From assembly GCA_012522255.1 (NCBI GenBank), contig JAAYKT010000149.1, forward strand, positions 1 to 20,383: a stretch of DNA of 20,383 nucleotides, given 5' to 3'. Every line of letters begins with the position of its first letter. Position 1 is the first letter of the stretch. The position numbers were made by a program, and so were the translations under genes. A model generated the notes under the pieces. That model did not search any database and was not told where the DNA came from. It saw only the letters and a program-made list of their open reading frames with translations. Shown here one piece after another: positions 7,058 to 15,754 of the stretch. The DNA comes from Clostridiales bacterium. GTDB taxonomy: Bacteria; Bacillota; Clostridia; Lutisporales; Lutisporaceae.

Positions 7058-7085
7058 TATTGTATGTGCTCCCATTGTTTTGGGT
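7058..7085 (-). promoter_or_regulatory. Sigma-K-like promoter of yabG
   Basis: On the minus strand CATACAATA (7058-7066) fits the sigma-K -10 pattern CATANNNTA, and the -35 AC within GCACCC (AC at 7084-7085) lies 17 bases upstream. In B. subtilis yabG is transcribed by sigma-K, which supports the match. Confidence 0.55.
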
Positions 7086-7100
7086 GCATGACGATAGAGC

Positions 7101-7235
7101 TTATTCACAAATTGTCACCTAATATCAGCATCTTATAAACATGTTATTAACAGTTTGTGCATAAGGTTGTTGAACAGTAAGGTTATTATCCTTACATATT
7201 CATTTGATTTATCTATATTTAAGGCTTGTGGATAA
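7101..7235. promoter_or_regulatory. Cluster of three DnaA-box matches
   Basis: TTATTCACA (7101-7109, plus), TTATGCACA (minus, 7156-7164) and TTATCCACA (minus, 7227-7235, the strict consensus) all fit TTWTNCACA within 135 bp. Whether DnaA binds here is inference. Confidence 0.4.
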
Positions 7236-7285
7236 AAAACAAAAGCCGCTTTGACACATTAAATGGTTATCATTTTGTTTTTAGA

Positions 7286-7329
7286 CTATATAAAAGGCAA
7301 TACCTTAGTAGATATTGCCTTTTATATAG
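7286..7329 (-). terminator. Strong terminator of the histidine kinase gene
   Basis: Two perfect 17-bp arms, CTATATAAAAGGCAATA (7286-7302) and its complement (7313-7329), flank a 10-base loop. The inner AAAAGGCAATA/TATTGCCTTTT part gives a stem ending in a T4 run on either strand, so it could work in both directions. It lies 46 bases past the kinase stop codon. Confidence 0.8.
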
Positions 7330-7375
7330 TATTATGTATAATAACCACAATCTTGATATGTTTATATTATAATGC

Positions 7376-9040
7376 CTAATCTGAATATATATCGGAAAAT
7401 TCAATTTTGATATTATCGTAATTATTCTGTTTTTCTTCCACGTCTTCCTTCTCCTCGTCCTTGATTATATGAGCCTTTTTACCTACATATAAAGTGACTA
7501 TGAATTCTGAACCATGGTCAACCTTGCTGTTAACTATTATGTTACCTCCATGCAATTCAACAAGAGATTTTACCAGAGATAAACCTATTCCACTGCCTCC
7601 GTATCCATTCCCAACTTGTTTAAACCTTTCAAATATTATGCCGATTTGATCTTCCGGAATACCGATTCCGTTATCTTTAATTTTTATCCGAACATAATCT
7701 TCCGTTGACTCCATATTTACATCAATATTTCCACCTGAATGAGTGAATTTTATTGCATTGCCAAGGAGATTCAAAATGATCCTTTCTATCTGATCCTGAT
7801 CACAATATACTGTTTTTTCTTCTTCATCTGTATCAAAAATAAGTGATATTCCTTTGCTTTTAGCATACTCGGCTACGGATAAGGTGATATCTTCCACTGT
7901 TTTTATAATGTCACATTTTTTCAATCTGATCTTAAAAAATCCTGCATCTATTTTGGATATATCAATCAAATTGTTTATAAGTCTTAAAAGCCTATAACAA
8001 TTCTGTCTCATTAATTTAATGTATTTTTCAAAACTGCTATAATTCAAAGACTCTTGGCTTTCTAATAAAGTTAAAAGCTGCAAAACCCCCATGATAACAT
8101 TTAAAGGGGTTCTCAGTTCATGGGATATATTAGCCAAAAATTCATTTTTGACTTTATCTGCCTCCTTAGCCTGTTCCAATAGCATGGCATTTTTCATTGC
8201 TTCTTCTTTTAGTGCTTCGTTTTTTTTCTTTTCCGTTATATCTCTCAGTACCGACAGCATAGACATTTTTTCGCCATCCATAAAACCCACATTTATAGAC
8301 TCCATATGCAAAATCTGATCATCATTTTTTCTAATTTTTAATTCAGCGGGTTCGCTGACTACATCAACATTTTGTATACATTTAGCAACCTTTTTGGCAC
8401 ATTCTTCTTCACCATCGGCAATAAAATTGCGCACTTCTTTACCAATGAGGTCATTGGGTTCACGAAAACCTAAAGTTCTTGCTCCTGCATCATTTATAAA
8501 TGTAATTAAACCATCATCTAAAATTATCACGATATCCGGCATAATATCCAAAAGTTTTTTATATTTGTAATTAATAAGTTGCAGCTCTTCCTCATACTTT
8601 TTTGTTTCAGTAATATCAATCAGATAATTAAAAACATATTTTATAGATTCATCATCTTTTTTTACGAGGAAGGAATATTTTAAAAACCAGCTGATCTCTC
8701 CATCTTTTCTAAATACTCTTTTTATTATACTATAACTATCCTTTGAACCGCTTACTAATTCCTGGAGCAGGGCTTTTTCTTTCTCAATATCATCTTCATC
8801 AGTAATGTCCCATATATTTTTAGGGAAATCATTTTCATTGTATCCCAATAACATTAATATCTTTTTTGGTGGCAACAAAAAATTCCCGTCAACAGCGGTG
8901 TAAGTAATCATAATGTCTTTAATATTCTCTATATGAAAATCAAAATCTTTTTGGAGGTCGAACTTTTGGCTTTGTCTTATGTGTACATCTGATAGGTCTT
9001 CATCGGGTTTTACAAGCACTGATTCTACTTTTTCTTTCAT
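7376..9040 (-). CDS. PAS-PAS sensor histidine kinase, soluble, orphan
   Basis: This 554-residue hybrid-free kinase has no membrane segment. A first PAS/PAC domain spans about 42-148 (ends YVFNYLIDITETKKY), a second about 155-273 (ends SVLRDITEKKK), then a short coiled linker, the HisKA dimerisation domain with His307 in FLANISHELRTPLN, and a HATPase_c domain with N-box Asn424/Asn428, G1 DNGIGIP (456-462) and G2 GGSGIGLSL (481-489). An acidic tail of about 30 residues follows. The ATG at 9040 lies after GGAGG. No response regulator gene is nearby, so the partner is unknown. Orphan PAS kinases in spore formers often feed phosphate to Spo0A; that role here is inference from its soluble layout and the neighbouring yabG. 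The signal sensed cannot be read from sequence. Confidence 0.92.
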   Translation of the reverse strand: MKEKVESVLVKPDEDLSDVHIRQSQKFDLQKDFDFHIENIKDIMITYTAVDGNFLLPPKKILMLLGYNENDFPKNIWDITDEDDIEKEKALLQELVSGSKDSYSIIKRVFRKDGEISWFLKYSFLVKKDDESIKYVFNYLIDITETKKYEEELQLINYKYKKLLDIMPDIVIILDDGLITFINDAGARTLGFREPNDLIGKEVRNFIADGEEECAKKVAKCIQNVDVVSEPAELKIRKNDDQILHMESINVGFMDGEKMSMLSVLRDITEKKKNEALKEEAMKNAMLLEQAKEADKVKNEFLANISHELRTPLNVIMGVLQLLTLLESQESLNYSSFEKYIKLMRQNCYRLLRLINNLIDISKIDAGFFKIRLKKCDIIKTVEDITLSVAEYAKSKGISLIFDTDEEEKTVYCDQDQIERIILNLLGNAIKFTHSGGNIDVNMESTEDYVRIKIKDNGIGIPEDQIGIIFERFKQVGNGYGGSGIGLSLVKSLVELHGGNIIVNSKVDHGSEFIVTLYVGKKAHIIKDEEKEDVEEKQNNYDNIKIEFSDIYSD

Positions 9041-9216
9041 AATAAAAAACCTCCGTATATAAGATTTATACAGGATTATGAAACAATATAAGTCGTTCTT
9101 CTTATTCTACACAGTGTGCAAATAACCCTTTAAATTTTTGGCGGTAATGACTTTTTTTCCCTGACCCGGGTTTGCAAACCAAGTATCGGACCTAAAATGC
9201 TTCTCTCGGTCGGTTT

Positions 9217-9258
9217 TTGACAAGAAGCTAAGATCAAGGGTCAGGAAGCAGGGGTCTA
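9217..9258. repeat. Heptamer array containing the RND gene stop codon
   Basis: On the minus strand, starting with the stop codon, the units are TAGACCC, CTGCTTC, CTGACCC, TTGATCT, TAGCTTC, TTGTCAA. The family is loose, but T at position 2 or A with G at position 3, and pyrimidines at positions 5-7 of most units, keep a 7-bp period. The rest of the gap (9041-9216) holds the kinase ribosome site, a GGTTTGCAAACC palindrome near 9169-9180 and a CCTGACCC/GGGTCAGG inverted repeat (9160-9167, 9238-9245). Confidence 0.45.
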
Positions 9259-12200
9259 CATAGTTTCTGTTGCTTTTGCACCCACATCCTTATTATCTTT
9301 TTGAAATACTGCATAGACCACAGGGATTATTACCAATGTCAGCAAGGTGGATACCATAAGACCGCTCATAAGTGATATTGCCATGGGTACCATAAGACTG
9401 CTGCCACCCAGAGCAAGTGGAATCAACCCTATAACAGTGGTTATGGTGGTTAACATTATGGGCCTGAATCTTTTTTCTACCGCATCTGTACATGCCCCTA
9501 CTATATCTTTTCCTTTTTTTCTTTCCTCGTCTATAAAATCTATTAAGAGTATGGCGTTATTCACTACTATGCCTGCAAGGCTCACAATACCAAGCAGTGC
9601 GGTAAAGGACAAAGGTTGTTTGAATATTGCTATCCCGAAAACGGAACCTATTATTGACAGGGGAATGGTGACAAGTATTATTAAAGGCTGCATAAAAGAA
9701 CCGAACTGAAACAGCAAGATCAGATATGCCGCAAATATAGCAAAGATGGCAGAAACTCCAAGATCTCCGAAATATTCTAATATCTTTTCTCTTTCCCCGT
9801 CAAAAACTACTTCTACCTTGCTTAAATCTGCTTTTTTCAAATTCCTTTCAAGTTTCCATGTGATATCAACAGGATTATAGCCTGATATTACGTCGCTGTA
9901 TACCGTTACTGTCATATCCCTGTTGTATTTTGTTATCATGGGATATTCATTATCCAATTTTACTTCTCCGAAAGATTTAAGCAAGGTTTTTTGATCGGTG
10001 ACACCGGACTTTATCATTAGATTTTCCAAATCTTCCTTGTTTTCAATGGCACCCTTTACTTTTATCGTATATTCATTATTTCTTTGTCTGAGCTTTGATG
10101 CATCCCTGCCCATCAATGCTATATTTATTTCATTTTGAACATCATAAGGTAACAGTCCGTAAAAAGCCGCCTTTTGTGTATCCATTTTTACATTGTATTG
10201 ATATATTTTATCGTTATGGTCATCTTCAATATTTATTGTGCCTGAAATTTCCCTAAGGGATGCTTTTATGGTTTCCGCTGCTTCAATCAGGTTTTCCATG
10301 TCCTCACCGGAGATCCTGATCCTTACCGGGGCACCGGTTGGTTCGGCTAATTCCAATAGCTTGACCGTTGCTGTACCACCTGTTATCTGACTGTCAATTA
10401 ATTGTTGCAAGTGATTGGCAAACTGAGCATTGTTCTTAAAAGTTTTACTTTTTTTCAAGTCAACTTTGAATAAAACCTGGGCATAGTCTTTCGATGGGGT
10501 GCTTAAGGGAACAGCATTATAAAATTTGGGTAGGCCATCGCCTATGGCACCGGTATGAAATACCACACCTTCTTCTTTTGACAAAATTTCAAAGACTTCC
10601 TCCGTCAGTTTTTCTGTTTTTTCTATATCAAAGTTTTGTTCCGCATTTATATTGATATACAGCAAATCCTTATCCGCATAAGGGAAAAATTGAAGGCCAA
10701 GGTTAAGTGCTGTATAGATGGAAGTACCAAATATAATCAGTGTTATCGCGATAGTTATTGATTTTTTCCTAAGCCCCATATCCAAAAGTTTCCCAAAAAA
10801 TATTCTCATTCTATGCTTTTTAGTCTTATCATTACTTGGTTTAAAGGATATATATGCCAGCGCCGGTGTCACAAACAGTGCGGCAAAATATGAGGCGCTA
10901 AGGGCTATTATGACGATTGCAGGTACGCTGAATACATATTCGCCGGCAACACTGTCCAACATGAGCAAGGGTATAAAAGCCGCTACAGTAGTAAGTGTCG
11001 ATGTAAATATTGGTATGGCAACCTCTCTGACACCGCCTATGCATGCTCTTAATTTTTCGTCTCCCCTATCAATCCTTACCTGTATGGCATCCGAGGTGAC
11101 AATTGCGTTGTCCACCAGCATACCGAGAGCTATTATAAGTGCCGAGATGGAAATCTGATGAAGCTTGATTTTAAATATGCTCATCATGATAAATGTAATA
11201 CAAATAGATAAAGGTATAACCGCAGACACGATAAGGGCGTTACGCAAACCCATTCCTAAAAATACAACGATTACTACAAAAACAACTCCTTGCAATAGAT
11301 TAAGAATAAAATTATTGGTGGATTTGTTTACCTCGTGGGGTTGAAAAATTATTTTATCCATAGACACATCACTTGGCAGCCTGTTTTTAAAAGCATCCAG
11401 CTTTTTCACCACAGCTTTTCCAATGATAACTATGTTTTTATTGCTTATGAAATAGCCTGTCAAAAGGACGGAATTTTCACCATTGTACTTAACCTTGTAA
11501 TTGGCTTCTTCCAAGCCCATATAGATATTTGCTATATCTTTCAGCCTTACTGAACCCCCGGTTTCGGAAGATATATAAAATATAGTATCCTTTATGTCTT
11601 CTATGTTTTCATATCTACTTGATACCTTGACGTTTATTATGCTCTCGCCCTCAATGGTTCCGGCGGGGATTTCCACATTGTTAGCTTTTATAATGTTAAC
11701 AATATCAGAAAGAGAAAGCTGATATTGGTTTAATACTTGCGGCTCTACTTCAATCTTTACCTCTTTTTTTTGTACACCGTCAATATCAAATCTTGATATA
11801 CCGTCAATCTTCATCAAATCTTTTTTTAAATCCTCGGCAAAAAACTCCAACTGCTCATAGCTGTATTCAGAACCGGAAAGACTGATTATCATGCCTGCGG
11901 TATCTGCAAGTTTTGTATTTATTTCGATATCGTCGCATTCTTCCGGCAACTCGCTTTGCAGGTCTTTCATACTTTGCCTCAGTGACTCCCAGCTTTTATC
12001 CGGGTCCGCATCGTTCCTAAGTCTCAGTATTACTATAGACACACTGTTTTTTGAAAAAGATTGGGAATAATCGTATCCTTCTATTTCTACCAGTTTATCC
12101 TCGATTTTTTTTGTAACGGTTTTTTCAATGATTTCCGGTGATGCCCCGGGATAGACCGTTGTTATCATGGCAAAAGGTGACGTTATATCAGGATCTTCCT

Positions 12201-12309
12201 GTTTGGGAATAATGTAATAATTAAAAAGCCCAAAAATCATTAGGCCGATTGATAGCGCAAATACTATTTTTCTATTTCTGATTGCTGCCGATACAACTTT
12301 GATCAACAC
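9256..12309 (-). CDS. RND-family efflux permease
   Basis: This is a proton-driven inner-membrane exporter of the AcrB/MexB/SwrC type, 1017 residues, near the usual size. An N-terminal membrane helix (about 13-33) is followed by a large extracytoplasmic domain, a helix bundle from about 332 to 490, a second large domain and a C-terminal bundle with ALLGIVSLAGIVVNNAILLIDF. In the TM4 proton-relay motif the usual Asp-Asp is Asp400-Asn401 (LGMLVDNAIV), a form seen in many non-proteobacterial RND pumps. The GTG at 12309 begins 13 bases after the fusion-protein stop codon and follows a GGGGG run. It forms an operon with the membrane-fusion lipoprotein and lies downstream of a TetR gene. No outer-membrane factor gene is present, as expected for a single-membrane cell. 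The substrate is unknown. Confidence 0.95.
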   Translation of the reverse strand: MLIKVVSAAIRNRKIVFALSIGLMIFGLFNYYIIPKQEDPDITSPFAMITTVYPGASPEIIEKTVTKKIEDKLVEIEGYDYSQSFSKNSVSIVILRLRNDADPDKSWESLRQSMKDLQSELPEECDDIEINTKLADTAGMIISLSGSEYSYEQLEFFAEDLKKDLMKIDGISRFDIDGVQKKEVKIEVEPQVLNQYQLSLSDIVNIIKANNVEIPAGTIEGESIINVKVSSRYENIEDIKDTIFYISSETGGSVRLKDIANIYMGLEEANYKVKYNGENSVLLTGYFISNKNIVIIGKAVVKKLDAFKNRLPSDVSMDKIIFQPHEVNKSTNNFILNLLQGVVFVVIVVFLGMGLRNALIVSAVIPLSICITFIMMSIFKIKLHQISISALIIALGMLVDNAIVTSDAIQVRIDRGDEKLRACIGGVREVAIPIFTSTLTTVAAFIPLLMLDSVAGEYVFSVPAIVIIALSASYFAALFVTPALAYISFKPSNDKTKKHRMRIFFGKLLDMGLRKKSITIAITLIIFGTSIYTALNLGLQFFPYADKDLLYININAEQNFDIEKTEKLTEEVFEILSKEEGVVFHTGAIGDGLPKFYNAVPLSTPSKDYAQVLFKVDLKKSKTFKNNAQFANHLQQLIDSQITGGTATVKLLELAEPTGAPVRIRISGEDMENLIEAAETIKASLREISGTINIEDDHNDKIYQYNVKMDTQKAAFYGLLPYDVQNEINIALMGRDASKLRQRNNEYTIKVKGAIENKEDLENLMIKSGVTDQKTLLKSFGEVKLDNEYPMITKYNRDMTVTVYSDVISGYNPVDITWKLERNLKKADLSKVEVVFDGEREKILEYFGDLGVSAIFAIFAAYLILLFQFGSFMQPLIILVTIPLSIIGSVFGIAIFKQPLSFTALLGIVSLAGIVVNNAILLIDFIDEERKKGKDIVGACTDAVEKRFRPIMLTTITTVIGLIPLALGGSSLMVPMAISLMSGLMVSTLLTLVIIPVVYAVFQKDNKDVGAKATETM

Positions 12310-12322
12310 TAACCTACCCCCA

Positions 12323-13525
12323 CTATTTTATGATTTCTACCGGTTCTCCGTCGTTTATTTTTTTCATGCCTTCCACAACCAAAATATCTCCTATGTCCAA
12401 TCCCCGAACTTCTACTTTGTCTTCTTTTATATCGCCTAATTCTATTTGTTTCTTTTTTACCAAATCGTTTTCAATTATATATACATAATCAAAACTGCCA
12501 TTCATTACGCTTGTCAATGGTATGGCAATAGCATTGTATTTTCCCGTTGGAATGCTGACCCTAACAATGGCCCCAGAGGGTAATGCTGCATCTTCTATTT
12601 CACCCCTGACTGTATAAGTGCGGGTTTCTTCATCCATTATTTTATCTATGCTTGTTATCTTTCCTTTATAAATCTCACCTGATATTTCGACTTCTATATC
12701 TATACCGATGTCTATTTTTGAGGCATCCTCCGGTGTAAGACCGAACTTTACTATATTTGTACCGCTTCCCATGACTATGATGGGGTAGCCTGCGCCGGTT
12801 ATTTCACCGGTTTTTGCAAGAAGTGTCATCACATATCCGTCCATATCTGATACCATAACTCCGTCTTTAACTAAATTAGTCTTATAGTTCAAATCCGTAT
12901 TTGCCTGACTTATCTGTGCCCTTAAAAAATCTAAATCTTCTTCCCTGACACCTTTTTCAACCTGGCTCAGCAAGGTTTTGGCAGCGCTTAGTTCTTCTTC
13001 TCTTATGTCTAATTCTAATTTGGCCCCTTCTATTTCATGTTTGGAAAGCCCTCCGGCATCATATAATTTTTTTGCCCTTTCGTAATTATCCTTGGCAAAA
13101 CTGTATGCACTCTCCGCTTTGTTTACATTGCTTTTTGCCAAAACAATATCTTCCTCCGTAGCACCTTTTAGGGCTTTATCGTATTGGGCTGTTGCCGCAT
13201 CCTTTGCAGCTTTTGCAGCATCAACAGAATAGCCCAAATCTTTGGTGTCGATGGTTGCAAGGACCTGTCCCTTTTTTACTCTCTGGCCTTCCGTAACATT
13301 GATGGACTTGATTTCTCCCGGAGACTTAAAACCCAATTTTTTTACTTCCTTAGGCGTGACTATACCCATATAAGTGAGACGTGATACGGCCTCCTCTTCT
13401 TTAACCTCCATGACTTTCACGGGTTTTTTATCCGGTGTTTCATTGTTTTGTGCTCTGCTTACACTGCAACCTGATGCAATTAGAGAAATGAGAATAAGAA
13501 CTATCAGTACTTTTTTTACATTCAC
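12323..13525 (-). CDS. RND periplasmic adaptor (HlyD/AcrA type) lipoprotein
   Basis: The 400-residue membrane-fusion protein couples to the permease encoded next to it. It opens with a lipoprotein signal, LISLIASGC, so Cys20 should be lipid-modified and anchored outside the membrane. A biotinyl-lipoyl-like half (GEIKSINVTEGQRVKKGQVLATID, about 90-113) is followed by a long alpha-hairpin (about 118-215, heptad-rich, rich in Ala, Lys and Glu), the other lipoyl half, a beta-barrel and a membrane-proximal domain ending VEGMKKINDGEPVEIIK. The GTG start at 13525 follows CGGGGGTAG, the same type of ribosome site as the permease. It lacks a TolC-type partner here. Confidence 0.93.
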   Translation of the reverse strand: MNVKKVLIVLILISLIASGCSVSRAQNNETPDKKPVKVMEVKEEEAVSRLTYMGIVTPKEVKKLGFKSPGEIKSINVTEGQRVKKGQVLATIDTKDLGYSVDAAKAAKDAATAQYDKALKGATEEDIVLAKSNVNKAESAYSFAKDNYERAKKLYDAGGLSKHEIEGAKLELDIREEELSAAKTLLSQVEKGVREEDLDFLRAQISQANTDLNYKTNLVKDGVMVSDMDGYVMTLLAKTGEITGAGYPIIVMGSGTNIVKFGLTPEDASKIDIGIDIEVEISGEIYKGKITSIDKIMDEETRTYTVRGEIEDAALPSGAIVRVSIPTGKYNAIAIPLTSVMNGSFDYVYIIENDLVKKKQIELGDIKEDKVEVRGLDIGDILVVEGMKKINDGEPVEIIK

Positions 13526-13693
13526 TTATACTACCCCCGATTATAAATTCTTGCAAAACCTGCCACTGCATTTCAAATTTAACAAGGTATATAACATTTT
13601 GTTTACAAAAAAAAGTGGTTATCTCTTTTTTGTTCTGTTATATGGTTCAAACTACTTAACTGTTTTGAATTTTACTCTCCATGTCTAAACCAT

Positions 13694-13713
13694 TTTTAAA
13701 CGCCTGTTTAAAA
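13694..13713. promoter_or_regulatory. Palindromic operator, probable TetR-family site
   Basis: TTTTAAACGCCTGTTTAAAA is a perfect 8-bp inverted repeat around 4 bases. It lies between the TetR gene and the pump genes, just downstream of a candidate -10, a position suited to repression. Flanking TCTAAAC and GTTTCAA half-sites suggest more than one dimer may bind. Confidence 0.6.
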
Positions 13714-13724
13714 CCTATGTTTCA

Positions 13725-13753
13725 ATAGTATCATTAATTCATCAGGTAATCAA
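13725..13753 (-). promoter_or_regulatory. Candidate promoter of the efflux operon
   Basis: On the minus strand TTGATT (13748-13753), 17 bases and TACTAT (13725-13730) resemble a sigma-A promoter, with the palindromic operator starting about 12 bases after the -10. The match is moderate. Confidence 0.35.
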
Positions 13754-13905
13754 GAAATTTAAGAATGGAATTTAAAGTAATACGGAAATGGAATTAAAGC
13801 CCACACGACTTTGGTGTCAACGAAATGAAGGAGCCTAAGACTTTTCGGCAAGTCAATAACGTTAAGCGCAATAATGTGATAATGTAAACATTAATCAGGC
13901 CTATA

Positions 13906-14508
13906 TCATCCCAAAACGGTATCAATAAGAAGCCTGATGTATTCTTCAAAATCATCATTACTGTTCAAAGACACAATCATATGACCGTCTGCAAAATTTT
14001 CTTCTACTATCCTGTTTATGATTGGACCTAATATTCCCGAAAATATCTGCAGATACTTGAAGTTTATGATTCTTTCATCTTCAGAGTCTATTATGTCTCT
14101 GATAATTTTTTGTATCATTAACTGTAAATCCTTATTCAAATAGATTTTTTGGATTAAGGCAGGTTTGTAACTCCTGTCCTCCGTAGTAAGATTTACTATC
14201 AAACCTATAAGAGCCGGATATTCAACAATAAAACCGGAAAGACTTTTTGCCCAGTTTATAAGTTTTTCATAAGGAGATAAATCGCCGGAGGTGAGAATAT
14301 TATATTGCATGTTATATAAAGATGTTGAATAATGCTTTTCCACTTCTTTAAGAAGGTTTTTCTTGTTGCCAAAATAATAGTTAACCGAGGCCACGTTAAC
14401 ATCTGCCAATTCCGCCAGTTCCCTAATCGTAATATCGCCTCTAAGACCCACCACTTTGATAGCGGACTTGAAAATCCTATCCCTTGTGTCCGTAATCTGC
14501 ACTTTCAA
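13906..14508 (-). CDS. TetR-family transcriptional regulator
   Basis: The 200-residue protein has a typical TetR N-terminal helix-turn-helix (about 26-47: ITIRELAELADVNVASVNYYF, then GNKKNLLKEV) and an all-helical, poorly conserved C-terminal ligand domain. It starts at a TTG (14508) about 9 bases after AGGAGG; that site overlaps the end of the flavoprotein gene, whose stop codon is 13 bases upstream, so the two are co-transcribed. It probably represses the RND pump genes through the palindrome at 13694-13713. Its inducer cannot be read from sequence. Confidence 0.92.
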   Translation of the reverse strand: MKVQITDTRDRIFKSAIKVVGLRGDITIRELAELADVNVASVNYYFGNKKNLLKEVEKHYSTSLYNMQYNILTSGDLSPYEKLINWAKSLSGFIVEYPALIGLIVNLTTEDRSYKPALIQKIYLNKDLQLMIQKIIRDIIDSEDERIINFKYLQIFSGILGPIINRIVEENFADGHMIVSLNSNDDFEEYIRLLIDTVLG

Positions 14509-14521
14509 AGAACCCTACCTC

Positions 14522-15754
14522 CTAAACCCCCGAATTTGTACCGGCTGAATAACCCGTTGCCCATGCCCATTGCAAATTATACCCGCCGCAATCTCCGTCA
14601 ATATCCATTATTTCTCCCGCAAAATAAAGCCCTTGTGTAATCTTTGATTCCAGTGTTTTGTTATCTATATCCGTAACATCCACTCCGCCCGCTGTCACTT
14701 GCGCCTCACTCCAGGATTTTGTCCCGATTATTTTAAACGACCAACTTTTCATCACATTTGCAATATTAATAAGCTGTTCTTTTGATACCCTTGAGCAAGG
14801 TATCCTTACTTCTGTTATTCCACTTTCATTAAGTATAACATTTATAAGCTTTTTGTTGATAAGGCCTATAAAACTTATATCTAATGGTTTGTCTTTTCTT
14901 AAGTTACATCTTTTAATCAACAGTTGCAACAGGTCCTCTTTGCTTATGTAAGGAAACATATCTATATTCAACACAAGATTTACATCAGGCTCTTTATGTT
15001 CACCTATTTGGCGGCTTAACTGCAGAATGGGTATACCGGAAACACCGTATTCGGTAAATTGTATCTCACCTATGTCTTCCCGCAACAGTTTTCCTTCTTT
15101 TATAACAGATGCTCTGCCTGTCAGTCTAACCCCCGCCATCCTTTTAAGATACGGATATTCAAGTTTTATTTGTACCAAGGATGGAAAAGGTTCCACTATT
15201 TTATGTCCAAGAGATTTTGCCAGCCCGTAACCGCTCCCCTTAGAACCTAACCCCGGGTTAGCTTTTCCGCCTGTAGCTATAATAATTTTATCACATATTA
15301 TCGGGCTTTTACCTTTAATTCTTAGCAAAAAGCCCCTGCCGTCTTTTTTTATTTCATCAACCTTGGCATCGCAAACTTCTTCCACACCTAAATGTTCCAT
15401 CTCGTATCTGAGCACATCCAAAACAGAAGAGGCCTGGAGGGAAGCCGGGTAAATGCGTCCGTCTTCCTCTGTGTAATGCAGCCCCAGGTCTTCAAAAAAA
15501 CTGATCGTATCCAAAAATCCAAATCTGCTCAAAACACTATAAGCAAACTTTGCTTTTTTCCCATGATACTTACTTATATCTATGTTTCTATTTGTAAAAT
15601 TACATCTTCCGTTACCGGTGGCCAAAATCTTTCTGCCTACTTTTGGCAATTGTTCCAATACAGTGACCTTTGCACCTTTGCGGGCGGCAAAAATAGCTGC
15701 CGTCATTCCTGAAGCGCCGCCGCCGATAACTGTTATTTTTGTTTCTTTATCCAT
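14522..15754 (-). CDS. FAD-dependent oxidoreductase, HI0933/BaiN (YhiN) family
   Basis: The 410-residue flavoprotein carries the dinucleotide-binding loop ITVIGGGASGMTAA near residue 8-21, the family signature GRKILATGNGRCNFTN, ATGGKANPGLGSKGSGYGLA in the middle and a C-terminal GLYFAGEIMDIDGDCGGYNLQWAWATG FAD motif, all as in the HI0933-like family. Members include BaiN, implicated in bile-acid dehydroxylation, but most have no known substrate and none should be assumed here. I chose the ATG at 15754, preceded by TAAGG; starts further upstream (15790, 15820) lack ribosome sites and would add a tail not usual in the family. It is the first gene of a unit with tetR. Confidence 0.9.
   Translation of the reverse strand: MDKETKITVIGGGASGMTAAIFAARKGAKVTVLEQLPKVGRKILATGNGRCNFTNRNIDISKYHGKKAKFAYSVLSRFGFLDTISFFEDLGLHYTEEDGRIYPASLQASSVLDVLRYEMEHLGVEEVCDAKVDEIKKDGRGFLLRIKGKSPIICDKIIIATGGKANPGLGSKGSGYGLAKSLGHKIVEPFPSLVQIKLEYPYLKRMAGVRLTGRASVIKEGKLLREDIGEIQFTEYGVSGIPILQLSRQIGEHKEPDVNLVLNIDMFPYISKEDLLQLLIKRCNLRKDKPLDISFIGLINKKLINVILNESGITEVRIPCSRVSKEQLINIANVMKSWSFKIIGTKSWSEAQVTAGGVDVTDIDNKTLESKITQGLYFAGEIMDIDGDCGGYNLQWAWATGYSAGTNSGV

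Larger units (their letters stand above)
7023..7375. other. Regulatory gap: yabG promoter, DnaA boxes, terminator
   Basis: This 353-bp AT-rich gap contains the sigma-K-like promoter, three DnaA-box matches (7101-7109, 7156-7164, 7227-7235), a small hairpin GTAAGG/CCTTAC (7177-7182 and 7190-7195) and the terminator at 7286-7329. No coding frame is supported. Confidence 0.65.
13526..13905. other. Regulatory gap between tetR and the efflux genes
   Basis: The 380 bp contain a 20-bp perfect palindromic operator, a promoter candidate upstream of it, near-direct repeats AATGGAATTTAAAG/AATGGAATTAAAG (13764-13777, 13787-13799) and a GTCAACGAAATGAAGGAG string (13816-13833) that resembles part of the palindrome at 16021-16180. 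The leader downstream of the candidate promoter would be about 190 bases. No small gene is visible. Confidence 0.55.

Noticed and set aside
9160..9245. CCTGACCC/GGGTCAGG inverted repeat as terminator of the RND gene
   Set aside because: The arms are 70 bases apart and, in the gene direction, the second arm is followed by A residues rather than T residues.
10718..11158. Open frame antisense to the RND permease gene
   Set aside because: Its hydrophobic composition mirrors the membrane helices coded on the other strand; no start signal or family motif.
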